From assembly GCF_021654335.1 (NCBI RefSeq), contig NZ_AP023423.1:280001-344000 (forward strand): 64,000 bases of DNA. The letters are read 5' to 3'. Below are positions 18,238 through 26,455 of the stretch, piece after piece. The stretch comes from Sideroxyarcus emersonii. Lineage in GTDB: Bacteria; Pseudomonadota; Gammaproteobacteria; Burkholderiales; Gallionellaceae. A program made the position numbers and the translations under genes. The notes under the pieces are model-generated. The model searched no databases and was not told where the DNA came from. It saw only the letters and a program-made list of their open reading frames with translations. Within the stretch, counting starts at the first letter, position 1. Each line of letters begins with the position of its first letter.

Positions 18238-19239
18238 ATGCAAAGTCCCGATCAGCAATTCGGACTGCAATATCTCGACGCCGGCGAAATCGGCGCATAT
18301 CTCGAAGCACACAGAGGTCATGTATTGAGCGTCATCGGTTTCGGCCGCAAGCTGCCGTTGCCGCCGCTGGGCTGCGCGCCGCTGTGGATCGATATCCCCG
18401 TGCTGGGCGCGGGCGACAGCAGTGTCGAGGTCTGGTCCAGCGATGCCCAGGTCACGTCGTGCGAACATCTGGGCATGTGCGGCACCACCGACGGGACCGT
18501 CCTGTTCGGTTGCCTGTCGCTGGAACAGCACGCGGGCGATACGCTGGAGCAACTGGCCGAACAGGCCTACATGCGCATCTTCGGTTTCATCGACCATTTC
18601 GGCTATCCCAAGCTGCTGCGCGTGTGGCATTACTTCCCGCAGATCAACGACGAGGAAGAGGGGCTGGAGCGCTACCGCGGTTTCAACGTCGGCCGGCATG
18701 CGGCATTCGCCGCCAACGGACGCGTGGCCGGCGAGGAGCATGCCCCGGCAGCCAGCGCGCTGGGCAGCAACAGCGGTTCGCTGGTGATCTACTTCATGGC
18801 GGGCAAGCAGTACGGCAAGGCGGTGGAGAATCCCCGCCAGGTCAGCGCCTATCACTACCCGCAGCAGTTCGGCCCGCGCAGCCCGATCTTCGTGCGCGCC
18901 ATGTCGGCGACCCTGGGCGGGCAGTATTGCTTCTTCATCTCCGGCACCGCCAGCATCGTCGGTTACGAGACCCTGCACCAGGGCGATGCGGAGAAGCAGA
19001 CCGTCGAGACGCTGCTGAACATCCGCACGCTGCTGCAGCAGATACCGCATTACGACCCGGCGCAGGGGCGCATGCTGCTCAAGGTCTATCTGCGCCATGC
19101 CGCCGACCTCGCCATGGTGCGCGACAAGGTACAGGCCGAATTCGGGGCGGCATGCGAGGCGGTCTACCTGCATTCCAACATCTGCCGTTCCGACCTGCTG
19201 CTGGAGATCGAAGGCGCCTATTTCAGGGCTGCGCCATAG
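18238..19239 (+). CDS. xanB2: chorismatase, XanB2/Hyg5/FkbO type
   Basis: 333 residues, the length of XanB2. The C-terminal half has the family's signatures: GSLVIYFMAGKQYGKAVENP (about 180-199), the RQVSAYHYPQQFGPRSPIF segment and SGTASIVGYETLHQGD at 235-250. XanB2-type enzymes split chorismate into 3- (and 4-) hydroxybenzoate plus pyruvate, giving the xanthomonadin starter. Here it would feed the ApeH-like ligase. No ribosome site is obvious. The alternative, a FkbO-type enzyme giving a dihydroxycyclohexadiene acid, cannot be excluded without alignment, but the pigment context favours hydroxybenzoate. Confidence 0.82.
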   Translation: MQSPDQQFGLQYLDAGEIGAYLEAHRGHVLSVIGFGRKLPLPPLGCAPLWIDIPVLGAGDSSVEVWSSDAQVTSCEHLGMCGTTDGTVLFGCLSLEQHAGDTLEQLAEQAYMRIFGFIDHFGYPKLLRVWHYFPQINDEEEGLERYRGFNVGRHAAFAANGRVAGEEHAPAASALGSNSGSLVIYFMAGKQYGKAVENPRQVSAYHYPQQFGPRSPIFVRAMSATLGGQYCFFISGTASIVGYETLHQGDAEKQTVETLLNIRTLLQQIPHYDPAQGRMLLKVYLRHAADLAMVRDKVQAEFGAACEAVYLHSNICRSDLLLEIEGAYFRAAP

Positions 19240-19256
19240 CGCGCGGCCTGCAGCGT

Positions 19257-20096
19257 ATGAGGAACATCGTCCGATCCGTCGCCGTCGTCACGCCGCTCGT
19301 CTGCTTTCCCGCCGCGCATGCGCAGACCGAGATGAAGCCCGAGTGGGAGGCCGGCGCCGGCATTGCGGCGATCGATTTCCCGATGTACCGGGGTTCGAAC
19401 GAGCGCCGTTTCTTCCTGCTTCCCATTCCCTATTTCGTCTATCGCGGCGAGACGCTGCAAATCAACCGCGAACGCGTGCGCGGACTGATCTTCCGCAAGG
19501 ACAGCGTCGAGATGGATATCAGCGTGAACGGTTCCGTGCCGGCGCAGGGTTCCGTTGCGAGGCAGGGCATGCCGGACCTGAACCCGACGCTGGAGGTCGG
19601 TCCTTCGCTCAACGTCCACCTGTATTACTCCGAGGACAAGAAGACCAACTTCGACCTGCGCATGCCGGTACGGGGCGTGATCGCGTCGGATTTCAAGAGC
19701 GTCCAGTCGGTCGGCTGGGTGTTCCAGCCCCAGCTCGCCGTGGATTTCCGCGATGTCGAGCAAAGCGGCTGGAACATCGGACTGGTCGGCGGGCCGATCT
19801 ATGCCGACCGTCGCTACCACCAGTATTTCTACAACGTCGATCCGCAGTACGCGACGGCCACGCGCCCGCAATACACGGCGAGCGGCGGCTATTCCGGTGC
19901 GCAGTTCATCGTCGCATCCAGCAAGCGTTACCAGGATGGACACTGGATAGGCGGTTTCATGAAATGGGACAGCCTGAACGGTGCCGTGTTCGCAGACAGT
20001 CCGCTGGTCAAGAGCAAGCAGTATTTCACCATCGGCTTTGCCGTGACATGGACGATCGACAAGTCGGATAAGATGGTGGAAGTAAATAACGACTGA
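19257..20096 (+). CDS. MipA/OmpV family outer membrane protein
   Basis: 279 residues with a signal peptide (about 22 residues ending AHA). The mature part reads EWEAGAGIAAIDFPMYRGSN, the start typical of MipA/OmpV proteins, and continues as alternating beta strands ending in an aromatic strand (FTIGFAVTWTID). It begins 17 bases after the chorismatase and is probably cotranscribed. It could help hold or receive pigment in the outer membrane, but MipA proteins are also found apart from such clusters. Confidence 0.78.
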   Translation: MRNIVRSVAVVTPLVCFPAAHAQTEMKPEWEAGAGIAAIDFPMYRGSNERRFFLLPIPYFVYRGETLQINRERVRGLIFRKDSVEMDISVNGSVPAQGSVARQGMPDLNPTLEVGPSLNVHLYYSEDKKTNFDLRMPVRGVIASDFKSVQSVGWVFQPQLAVDFRDVEQSGWNIGLVGGPIYADRRYHQYFYNVDPQYATATRPQYTASGGYSGAQFIVASSKRYQDGHWIGGFMKWDSLNGAVFADSPLVKSKQYFTIGFAVTWTIDKSDKMVEVNND

Positions 20097-20231
20097 AGCT
20101 ACGGCAGTCATCATAACGGCATGTCCATGTGCTATAACCAGCCGTCTGGCGAGGGCGATCCGGCCGAACGACCGGGTAGTCCGAACGGGCTGGGACACCA
20201 ACGGGAAAAGATTCAGGGAAGCGGCAAGGTG

Positions 20232-20990
20232 ATGTGGGTCTGGCGACAATTCAAATCGTTGTACGAGTACATCGTGCTTTACGGCGGGCTGCTGCTGTTC
20301 GCGCTGGCCTGCCTGGCGTGGAGCCTGCCGGCCAGCGTGCTGCGCCACCTGATGCCGCAGCGCATCGCGGAGCGCGTTGGGCAATACGCCATCATGCTGG
20401 TGTTCCGCTCCTATCTGTTCGTGGTGCGCGCCAGCGGCCTGGTGAAATGCGACCTGACCGCGCTGGATGCCTTGCGCGGCGAGCCGCTCATCATCACCAC
20501 CAACCATCCCGCGCTGATCGACGTGGTGCTGATCGGCTCGCGCCTGCCGCGCATGGTGTGCGTGCTGAAGGCGAACCTGCTCGACAACCCCTTGCTCGGC
20601 GGCGGGGCCAGCATGGCCGGCTACATCCGCAACGATTCCACCGGCAACCTGATCCGCCGCGCCGCCGTGGCGACGCGCGCCGGCAGCCAGCTGCTGATCT
20701 TCCCCGAAGGCACGCGCACGGTCTCGCCCCCGATCAATCCGTTCAAGGGTGGTTTCGGGCTGGTGGCGCAAAAGGCGGGCGTGCCGATCCAGACCGTGTT
20801 CATCGAAGCGAACAGCCCGTTCCTGGGCAAGCACTGGCCGTTGCTGAAGAAGCCGGAATTTCCCCTAGTCTATCGCGTGCGCCTGGGCGAACGCTTCGAA
20901 GCGAACGGCGAGGTGAAGGCGTTCGTGTCGGACCTGGAAGACTATTACCGCCGCGAGATGCAGGCGCAGGGAAATAGGGGTGCCGCATGA
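20232..20990 (+). CDS. PlsC-like 1-acylglycerol-3-phosphate acyltransferase
   Basis: 252 residues. After a hydrophobic helix, the acyltransferase blocks appear in order: a catalytic block TTNHPALIDVVLI (the usual NHxxxxD, here NHPALID), then a substrate block FPEGTRT, then VPIQTVFIE. ATG 20232 is chosen for the gggaag ribosome site nine bases upstream; an upstream ATG at 20121 is possible but adds a low-complexity polar stretch. It overlaps the glycosyltransferase gene by 4 bases. This is the second acyltransferase of the cluster. Confidence 0.83.
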   Translation: MWVWRQFKSLYEYIVLYGGLLLFALACLAWSLPASVLRHLMPQRIAERVGQYAIMLVFRSYLFVVRASGLVKCDLTALDALRGEPLIITTNHPALIDVVLIGSRLPRMVCVLKANLLDNPLLGGGASMAGYIRNDSTGNLIRRAAVATRAGSQLLIFPEGTRTVSPPINPFKGGFGLVAQKAGVPIQTVFIEANSPFLGKHWPLLKKPEFPLVYRVRLGERFEANGEVKAFVSDLEDYYRREMQAQGNRGAA

Positions 20991-21742
20991 ACGCCCCGTC
21001 GACTTCGCACCTTGTCCTCATTCCCAGCTACAACACCGGCGCGGCGCTGTATCCGACCGTGCGCGCCGCACGCGCGCAATGGTCGCCGGTGTGGGTGGTG
21101 ATCGACGGCAGCACGGACGGCAGCGAGGCGGAGCTGCTGCGCATGGACAAGGACGACCCCGGGCTGCGGGTCATCGTGCTGGAACGCAACCAGGGCAAGG
21201 GCGCAGCGGTGCTGCACGGCCTGCGCGAAGCGATGCGCCTGGGGTACACGCATGTGCTGACCATGGACTCCGACGGTCAGCACCCGGCGGAAAAGATCCC
21301 GGAATTCATGGCCGCCTCCATGGCCGATGCCAATGCGCTGGTGCTGGGCGTGCCGGTGTTCGATGCCAGCGCCCCGGCATTGCGCGTGCGCGGGCGCAAG
21401 GTATCCAACTGGTGGGCGAACCTGGAGACGCTGTGGCAAGGCATCGGCGATTCGCTGTATGGCTTCCGCGTCTATCCGGCCGCGCTGCTGCTGAAAGTGA
21501 TGGAAGGCAGCCGCTGGATGCGGCATTTCGATTTCGATCCGGAAGCCGCGGTGCGCCTGTGCTGGCACGGCGCCCGTCCGGTCAACATCCCGGCACCGGT
21601 CAAATACCTGCGTGCGGACGAAGGCGGCGTGTCGCACTTCAATTACCTGCGCGACAACGTGCTGTTAACCGGGATGCACCTGAGGTTATTCGCGGGATTT
21701 ATTATCCGTTTGCCCTTGTTGATCTGGCGCAAGTGGTTTTAA
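20987..21742 (+). CDS. family 2 glycosyltransferase
   Basis: 251 residues. A GT-A fold is evident: LVLIPSYNTG at the start, WVVIDGSTDGS, the RNQGKGAAVLHGL loop and the metal-binding TMDSDGQHP. It ends with a hydrophobic helix. GT2 and acyltransferase genes (or fusions) are regular members of aryl polyene clusters, where they probably glycosylate or otherwise anchor the pigment head group. Sugar donor and acceptor are unknown. Confidence 0.85.
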   Translation: MNAPSTSHLVLIPSYNTGAALYPTVRAARAQWSPVWVVIDGSTDGSEAELLRMDKDDPGLRVIVLERNQGKGAAVLHGLREAMRLGYTHVLTMDSDGQHPAEKIPEFMAASMADANALVLGVPVFDASAPALRVRGRKVSNWWANLETLWQGIGDSLYGFRVYPAALLLKVMEGSRWMRHFDFDPEAAVRLCWHGARPVNIPAPVKYLRADEGGVSHFNYLRDNVLLTGMHLRLFAGFIIRLPLLIWRKWF

Positions 21743-21773
21743 AGTAGCGCCGTCACTTTCGGCGGCGAGACTC

Positions 21774-23390
21774 ATGCGCATCACGTTCGTCCATCCTGCC
21801 GGTTTCAACTTCGTGCCGGGCCAGCCGGACCTTTCCGTACTGGCCAACCGCATGCCGCCGATCGGCATCCTGTCGCTGGCGGCATGGCTGGACAAGCACG
21901 GCCATGCCACGTGCGTGCATGACTGCCTCGGCCCGTTCGCGCCGCCGACGATAGAAGAGAACGCGGAGATCGTGCTGGCCACCGATCCCGAACTGATCGG
22001 ATTCTCCACCACCACGTCCGGCTTCATGGATGCGGCGGACATGGCGAGGTACATCCGGCAGAAACGCCCCGACATCAAGCTGGCATTCGGCAATGTGCAC
22101 GTGTCCTCCATCGGCGCGCCGCTGCTCGAACGCTTTCCCGAGATCGATTACCTGTGCATCGGCGAGGGAGAAGGCGCGATGCTGGACCTGGCCGACGGCA
22201 AGCCGCTCGGCCAGATCGCCAACCTGGTATATCGCGATGGCGGGCGCATCGTCGCCAACCCGCGCCGCCAGCGCATCCTCGACCTGGACGAATTGCCTTT
22301 CCCCGCCTACGAGAAGCTGCGGGGCTTTCCCGAGGCCTATCACCTGCCGCTGTTCTCCCATGTGAAGAAACACGGGGCGACCATGATCACCTCGCGCGGC
22401 TGTCCCTATACCTGCTCGTTCTGCGACCGCACCGTGTTCGAGCGCCTGTACAAGGTCAATTCGGCGCAATACATCTACGATCACATGAAGTACCTGCGCG
22501 ACCGGTTCGGCGTGTACCACATCAACTTCTACGACGACCTGTTCACCGCGCAGAAGCAGCGCGTGTTCGACCTGTGCGACCTGCTCATCGAAAAGCCGCT
22601 GGGCATGCAGTTCAACTGCGCCATCCGCACCGGCCACACCTCGGACGAGATGCTGCAGCGCCTGAAACGGGCCGGCGCGCTGATGGTGTCGATGGGTATC
22701 GAGTCGGCCGATCCGGCGATGATGGAACGGCACAAGGCCGGTGTGACGCTGGATGCGGTGACCAGGACGGTGGAGCAGATTCATGCAGCCGGGCTGCGCG
22801 CGAAAGGCCTGTTCATCTTCGGCATGCCGGGCGAGACGCCGGAGACGGTGAAGGCCACCAGCGACTTCATCCTCTCGCTCGACCTGGACGAGATGAACAT
22901 GACCAAATTCAGCCCGCTGTACGGCGCGCCGATCTGGGACGAGTGCGTGTCCGGCGAGGAGGGCGAGTTCATCGAAGACTGGCGGCTGATGAACTGCCTC
23001 AACTTCGTGTTCCTGCCCGCGGGCTTTGCATCGCGCGAGCAGATGGATGCGCTGTACAACTGGCATATCCTGCGCTTCTACAACAGCAGGAACTACCGCC
23101 GCCGTTTCACCGCGCGCCTGTGGCAGCACCGCTGGAGCCTGTGGCACCTGCTCAGGAACCTGCCGCGCGTGATGCAGGCCAACCGCTACTTCAGTGCCAA
23201 CCAGAAGCAGCTGGAAGCGGTCAGGCAGGATCTTCCGCGCCACCCGCGCCAGCCGGTCGGGCTGGTGCCGCTGCTGGGCGAGGAGCTGTATGCCGACAAG
23301 CGCTCGACCGTGAGAACGATGCTGCCGGTCAACCTGCAGAAGCGGGCAAGCGACGTGCCCATGCAATGCATCGAAATGGCTGGCGAGTGA
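21774..23390 (+). CDS. B12-binding-domain radical SAM protein
   Basis: 538 residues. The N-terminal 150 residues look like the cobalamin-binding fold of BchE-type enzymes (PPIGILSLAAWL, FGNVHVSSIG, IDYLCIGEGEGAM), but the cobalamin-ligating DxHxxG is not seen. The radical SAM core follows with Cys210, Cys214 and Cys217 (RGCPYTCSFC). The C-terminal 130 residues are of no known type and rich in Arg and Trp. The reaction is unknown; relatives methylate unactivated carbons or act on lipids and isoprenoids. The 31-base gap to the GT2 gene suggests the same operon. Confidence 0.82.
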   Translation: MRITFVHPAGFNFVPGQPDLSVLANRMPPIGILSLAAWLDKHGHATCVHDCLGPFAPPTIEENAEIVLATDPELIGFSTTTSGFMDAADMARYIRQKRPDIKLAFGNVHVSSIGAPLLERFPEIDYLCIGEGEGAMLDLADGKPLGQIANLVYRDGGRIVANPRRQRILDLDELPFPAYEKLRGFPEAYHLPLFSHVKKHGATMITSRGCPYTCSFCDRTVFERLYKVNSAQYIYDHMKYLRDRFGVYHINFYDDLFTAQKQRVFDLCDLLIEKPLGMQFNCAIRTGHTSDEMLQRLKRAGALMVSMGIESADPAMMERHKAGVTLDAVTRTVEQIHAAGLRAKGLFIFGMPGETPETVKATSDFILSLDLDEMNMTKFSPLYGAPIWDECVSGEEGEFIEDWRLMNCLNFVFLPAGFASREQMDALYNWHILRFYNSRNYRRRFTARLWQHRWSLWHLLRNLPRVMQANRYFSANQKQLEAVRQDLPRHPRQPVGLVPLLGEELYADKRSTVRTMLPVNLQKRASDVPMQCIEMAGE

Positions 23391-23421
23391 GTTGCCGTCT
23401 TTCTGCGGCGGCGGAGCGAAA

Positions 23422-24573
23422 GTGAACAGGACAGATGAAACATTCATGAGTGCCCCCGAACTGAAGATCGTCGCCGACCTGGCGGAGATACCCGCAGCGC
23501 AATGGGATGCGCTGGCCGGCGCCGATCCTTTCCTTTCCCATGCCTACCTGTATGGACTGCAGGCGAGCGGTTGCGCCACTCCGCCGTTCGGCTGGCGGGC
23601 GCAATTCATCACGCTGTGGCAAGGCGGGCAATTGCTGGGGGCGATGCCGCTGTACGTGAAGATGAATTCGTACGGAGAGCTGGTGTTCGACTTCGCCTGG
23701 GCCGATGCCTACCACCGGCACGGCCTGCGCTATTACCCCAAGCTGGTATGTGCCGTGCCCTTCACACCGGTCACCGGGGCGCGGCTGCTGGCCCAGTCGG
23801 ACGAGATGCGCGCCTCGTTGCTCGAGGCCGCGCTGCGGCTCGCGCGGGAAACAGGCATGTCTTCCCTGCATTGCCTGTTCCTGGACGAGGCGGCCACGCG
23901 CACGGCCAGGGCGCAGGGCATGATGTTGCGCGAGGATGTGCAGTTCCACTGGCAGAACCCGGGCTATCGCGATTTCGAGGATTTCCTAGCCGCGTTGAGT
24001 CGCGACAAGCGCAAGCGCATCCGGCAGGAACGGCGCAAGGTCAGGGAGGCCGGCATCGAGCTGCAATGCGTCACCGGGGAAGATGCGAGTGCCGAGCAGT
24101 GGGCGTTCTTTGCCGAGTGTTATGCCAACACCCACCGACAGTACAACTCGCCGCCGTCGCTGAATGCCGATTTCTTCCAGCACATCGGGATCACGATGAA
24201 ACCGCATACGCTGCTGGTCATCGCCAGCCGCGCCGGCAGGCCGATCGCCAGCGCGCTCAATTTCCGCACCCGCGACGCGCTGTACGGACGGTCGTGGGGA
24301 GCGCTGGAGTTCCACTCCGGCCTGCACTTCGAGACTTGTTACTATTCCGCGATGGAATTCTGCATCGAGCGCGGGATCAGGACGTTCGAGGGCGGCGCCC
24401 AGGGCGAACACAAACTGGCACGCGGTTTCCTGCCGGTGACCACGCGTTCGGCACACTGGCTGGCGCATCCCCAGTTCTCGCAGGCAGTGGCAAGCTACCT
24501 GCAGCGCGAGGCCGGCGCGGTGGCCGAGTACGTCGATGAACTGAATGAAAGGGCACCGTTCAAGCGCGCCTGA
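23422..24573 (+). CDS. FemAB/GNAT-like acyltransferase (DUF482-like)
   Basis: About 383 residues. The C-terminal half (KRIRQERRKVREAGIELQCV, HRQYNSPPSLNADFFQHIG, FEGGAQGEHKLARGFLPVTT) matches the FemAB-like/GNAT fold of the DUF482 family. The GAQGEHKLARGF segment is the best family marker. Start: GTG 23422 has ggag five bases upstream; ATG 23446 is the alternative. The gene lies 31 bases after the radical SAM gene. The substrate is unknown, and membership of the pigment cluster is by position only. Confidence 0.78.
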   Translation: MNRTDETFMSAPELKIVADLAEIPAAQWDALAGADPFLSHAYLYGLQASGCATPPFGWRAQFITLWQGGQLLGAMPLYVKMNSYGELVFDFAWADAYHRHGLRYYPKLVCAVPFTPVTGARLLAQSDEMRASLLEAALRLARETGMSSLHCLFLDEAATRTARAQGMMLREDVQFHWQNPGYRDFEDFLAALSRDKRKRIRQERRKVREAGIELQCVTGEDASAEQWAFFAECYANTHRQYNSPPSLNADFFQHIGITMKPHTLLVIASRAGRPIASALNFRTRDALYGRSWGALEFHSGLHFETCYYSAMEFCIERGIRTFEGGAQGEHKLARGFLPVTTRSAHWLAHPQFSQAVASYLQREAGAVAEYVDELNERAPFKRA

Positions 24574-24698
24574 TATGTGGCCAGCCGGGATGAAATTTTC
24601 TTAATGTGCAGCCGCGATGCGAGGGTTAACATCGGCGTGCGGGAATGTCGCAGGACTGGGGAGTTATTTCAGCAATCGTTTTTCAATCGGAGGTCGAC

Positions 24699-25082
24699 AT
24701 GTCTGGGGTGGCGGAAATCGAACGGCAGCATCATGAACTGGTCGGCATGCTCAACAAGCTGAACGACGCGGCAAAGCATGACAAACCCCTGGAGATGGTG
24801 GAACACCTGATCGACGAGGTGATCGCCTATACCAGTTTCCACTTTGCGGCCGAAGAGCACATCATGGAACAATCCGGCTATGCCGAGATCGAGGCGCACA
24901 AGGAAAAGCACCGGCAGCTGCTGCACGATGCGCTCAAGTTCAAGGAGAAGCTGCGCTATATCGGAGAGCACGAATTCGTCGACTGGTTCAATCACTGGCC
25001 GTTCGCCAAGATACACGCGCATATCGTGTATGCGGACAGGCAGGTCGAGGATCACATCGCGCAGCATGGCTTGAATAATTGA
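24699..25082 (+). CDS. bacteriohemerythrin
   Basis: 127 residues. The di-iron ligand pattern is visible: His10/His11 in ERQHHEL, FHFAAEEHIME, EAHKEKHRQLL and HIVYADRQVEDHI. Bacteriohemerythrins bind oxygen reversibly and suit a microaerophile. ATG 24699 has a strong cggagg site; an upstream in-frame ATG at 24645 would add 18 residues, including a tryptophan expected in the family, so the start is uncertain. It ends just before the AT-rich cassette segment. Confidence 0.85.
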   Translation: MSGVAEIERQHHELVGMLNKLNDAAKHDKPLEMVEHLIDEVIAYTSFHFAAEEHIMEQSGYAEIEAHKEKHRQLLHDALKFKEKLRYIGEHEFVDWFNHWPFAKIHAHIVYADRQVEDHIAQHGLNN

Positions 25083-25330
25083 TGCGTGGCACCCTGGCTC
25101 GAGCTGGCACGCAGGGGTCGAAACCAGGAGACGAGACTGCTCAACAGGGGCGCGAGTGGCTGCTGTGCGGAGGTCAATGTGTAGCTGTTGTCGGCCAATA
25201 AGAGTCATTCGCCCTCAGTCCATATTATGATGCATATGCAGACAGGCGCCTTTGTAAGGCCACTAGTGAATCGATTGGTTATGGAAAATCCGCACGCTTC
25301 ACTAAATTTAGTAATACGGACCGTTGTGTC

Positions 25331-25349
25331 CATCTAATCACTGTTAGGT
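25331..25349 (+). other. attI-like integron recombination site
   Basis: gttaggt at 25343-25349 is an exact GTTRRRY crossover box. It is preceded by an inverted partner-like box atctaat, 4 bases before it. The ATG of the first cassette gene is 6 bases later. There is no long palindrome as in attC, so it resembles an attI simple site or the right end of a lost attC. No integrase gene lies in the 250 bases upstream, where I see no other gene. Confidence 0.5.
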
Positions 25350-25354
25350 TTCAT

Positions 25355-25873
25355 ATGGAAGCGCTAAACACGTATATATCTGGCCATTTTCAAACGGTGC
25401 CAATAGATTTTTCGAACCGCAGTTGGCATACAAATGCAAATGTTCCAAGCAAGCCTGGCTGGTACTACATAGAAACAGACACTCCGTTCGACGTCTTGGC
25501 GCGACAGCATCTCTGGGCACGTCAATATGCAAAGAAGCAATCTGGTGCTCGTGCCGACGTCAAAAACTACGACTTACTGGCTCGCTGTGCTCGTTTCGAT
25601 CCGGCTCTGGCGCAGTACTGGAACACCGAGTTCGTTTACTCGGGTCTCACGTCTAATCTACAGGCACGTGCTCGTGAACACACCTTCGCAGATCCTGGAA
25701 CAGGCGGCCTTGCACTGCAAAAATACCCTGAGTTGCACGAATTCGAATGGAGCTTTCACTTCACTACCCTTGAGGGATTCATGCCCAATTGCCCTGATCC
25801 TGGTGTCCTACTTCTACTAGGTGAGCAAGTGTGGCGCTCCCACAACGGCTGGCCCATCTTATGTGCGGAGTGA
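25355..25873 (+). CDS. GIY-YIG-like nuclease-type protein (cassette gene)
   Basis: 172 residues. KPGWYYIETD at about residue 33 and EFVYSGLTSNLQARAREH at about residue 92 look like the two halves of a GIY-YIG active site (Tyr, Tyr, then Arg and His), separated by a long insertion. LLGEQVWRSHNGWPILCAE at the end supplies candidate Glu and Asn residues of the family. AT-richer than flanking genes. It is the first gene after the attI-like site and shares a cassette with the next gene, as no attC lies between them. The family call is by motif only. Confidence 0.6.
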   Translation: MEALNTYISGHFQTVPIDFSNRSWHTNANVPSKPGWYYIETDTPFDVLARQHLWARQYAKKQSGARADVKNYDLLARCARFDPALAQYWNTEFVYSGLTSNLQARAREHTFADPGTGGLALQKYPELHEFEWSFHFTTLEGFMPNCPDPGVLLLLGEQVWRSHNGWPILCAE

Positions 25874-25906
25874 AACCTAATTTTCGTTATAAACTAAAGG
25901 ACAATC

Positions 25907-26386
25907 ATGGGTATATATCGAATTGCTGAAGTATGCCCCAACGGGCATGTATCAACTGATTCTGCAGACGTGCACCCTGAATTGAGGGAAGCATTTTGCT
26001 CTAGATGTGGTGAGGCCACTATTACTGCATGCCCGTCTTGTCATACGAATATACGAGGTGACTACCAAGTCGGGGGAATTTTCATTAGTAGCGAGTATGA
26101 ACCGCCCGCCTTTTGTTTCAACTGCGGGAGTCCGTTTCCTTGGACAGAAAGAAAGATTTCCGGCGCAATTGAACTTGTCAAAGAAGGTGGCAGATTGACA
26201 GAGGGAGAATTGAGTGAGTTCAAGGATGATCTAAATGAAATGACTAAGGGTTCTCCCCGTGTGCAGGCTGCTTCTGCTCGATTCAAGAAGGTCATGTCTA
26301 AGGTTGGAACTTCGGTGGCTGGCGGGGTTCGGGAGATCGTAGTTGATGTACTGAGCGAAGCTGCCAAGAAGGCGATATGGGGATGA
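25907..26386 (+). CDS. DUF2321-like zinc-ribbon protein (cassette gene)
   Basis: 159 residues. Four pairs of cysteines form zinc ribbons: CPNGH, FCSRCGE, CPSCHTNIRGDY and FCFNCGSPFPW. This arrangement followed by a helical tail is that of the DUF2321 family, which has no known function. A good ribosome site (aaagga) precedes the ATG. Its stop is 4 bases before an attC site. Together with the GIY-YIG-like gene it may form a two-gene cassette, which suggests a functional pair. Confidence 0.75.
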   Translation: MGIYRIAEVCPNGHVSTDSADVHPELREAFCSRCGEATITACPSCHTNIRGDYQVGGIFISSEYEPPAFCFNCGSPFPWTERKISGAIELVKEGGRLTEGELSEFKDDLNEMTKGSPRVQAASARFKKVMSKVGTSVAGGVREIVVDVLSEAAKKAIWG

Positions 26387-26390
26387 ATAT

Positions 26391-26450
26391 TCATAACCCT
26401 GCGCTCAAGCGTGATACGCCTTCGGCGCGCCCTTTAACTCCAGGTTAGCC
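26391..26450 (+). repeat. attC recombination site 1 (59-base element)
   Basis: A 60-bp element begins with tcataac and ends with gttagcc (the AAC...GTT core boxes). It has ccctgcgctcaagcg as left inner box and tttaactccagg as right inner box. The centre folds through cgcc-ttc-ggcg. Its left arm differs from that of the site at 27862 by one base in eighteen, as expected for attC sites of one integron lineage. The next gene starts 6 bases later. Confidence 0.8.
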
Positions 26451-26455
26451 GATAC

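Noticed and set aside
25100..25120. Possible sigma-54 promoter (ctggcacgcaggggtc)
   Set aside because: The TGGCAC half is present but the TTGC element at the right spacing is missing.
25874..25906. attC site between the GIY-YIG-like and DUF2321-like genes
   Set aside because: The 33-base gap has no AAC/GTTRRRY pair and no stem; the two genes appear to share one cassette.
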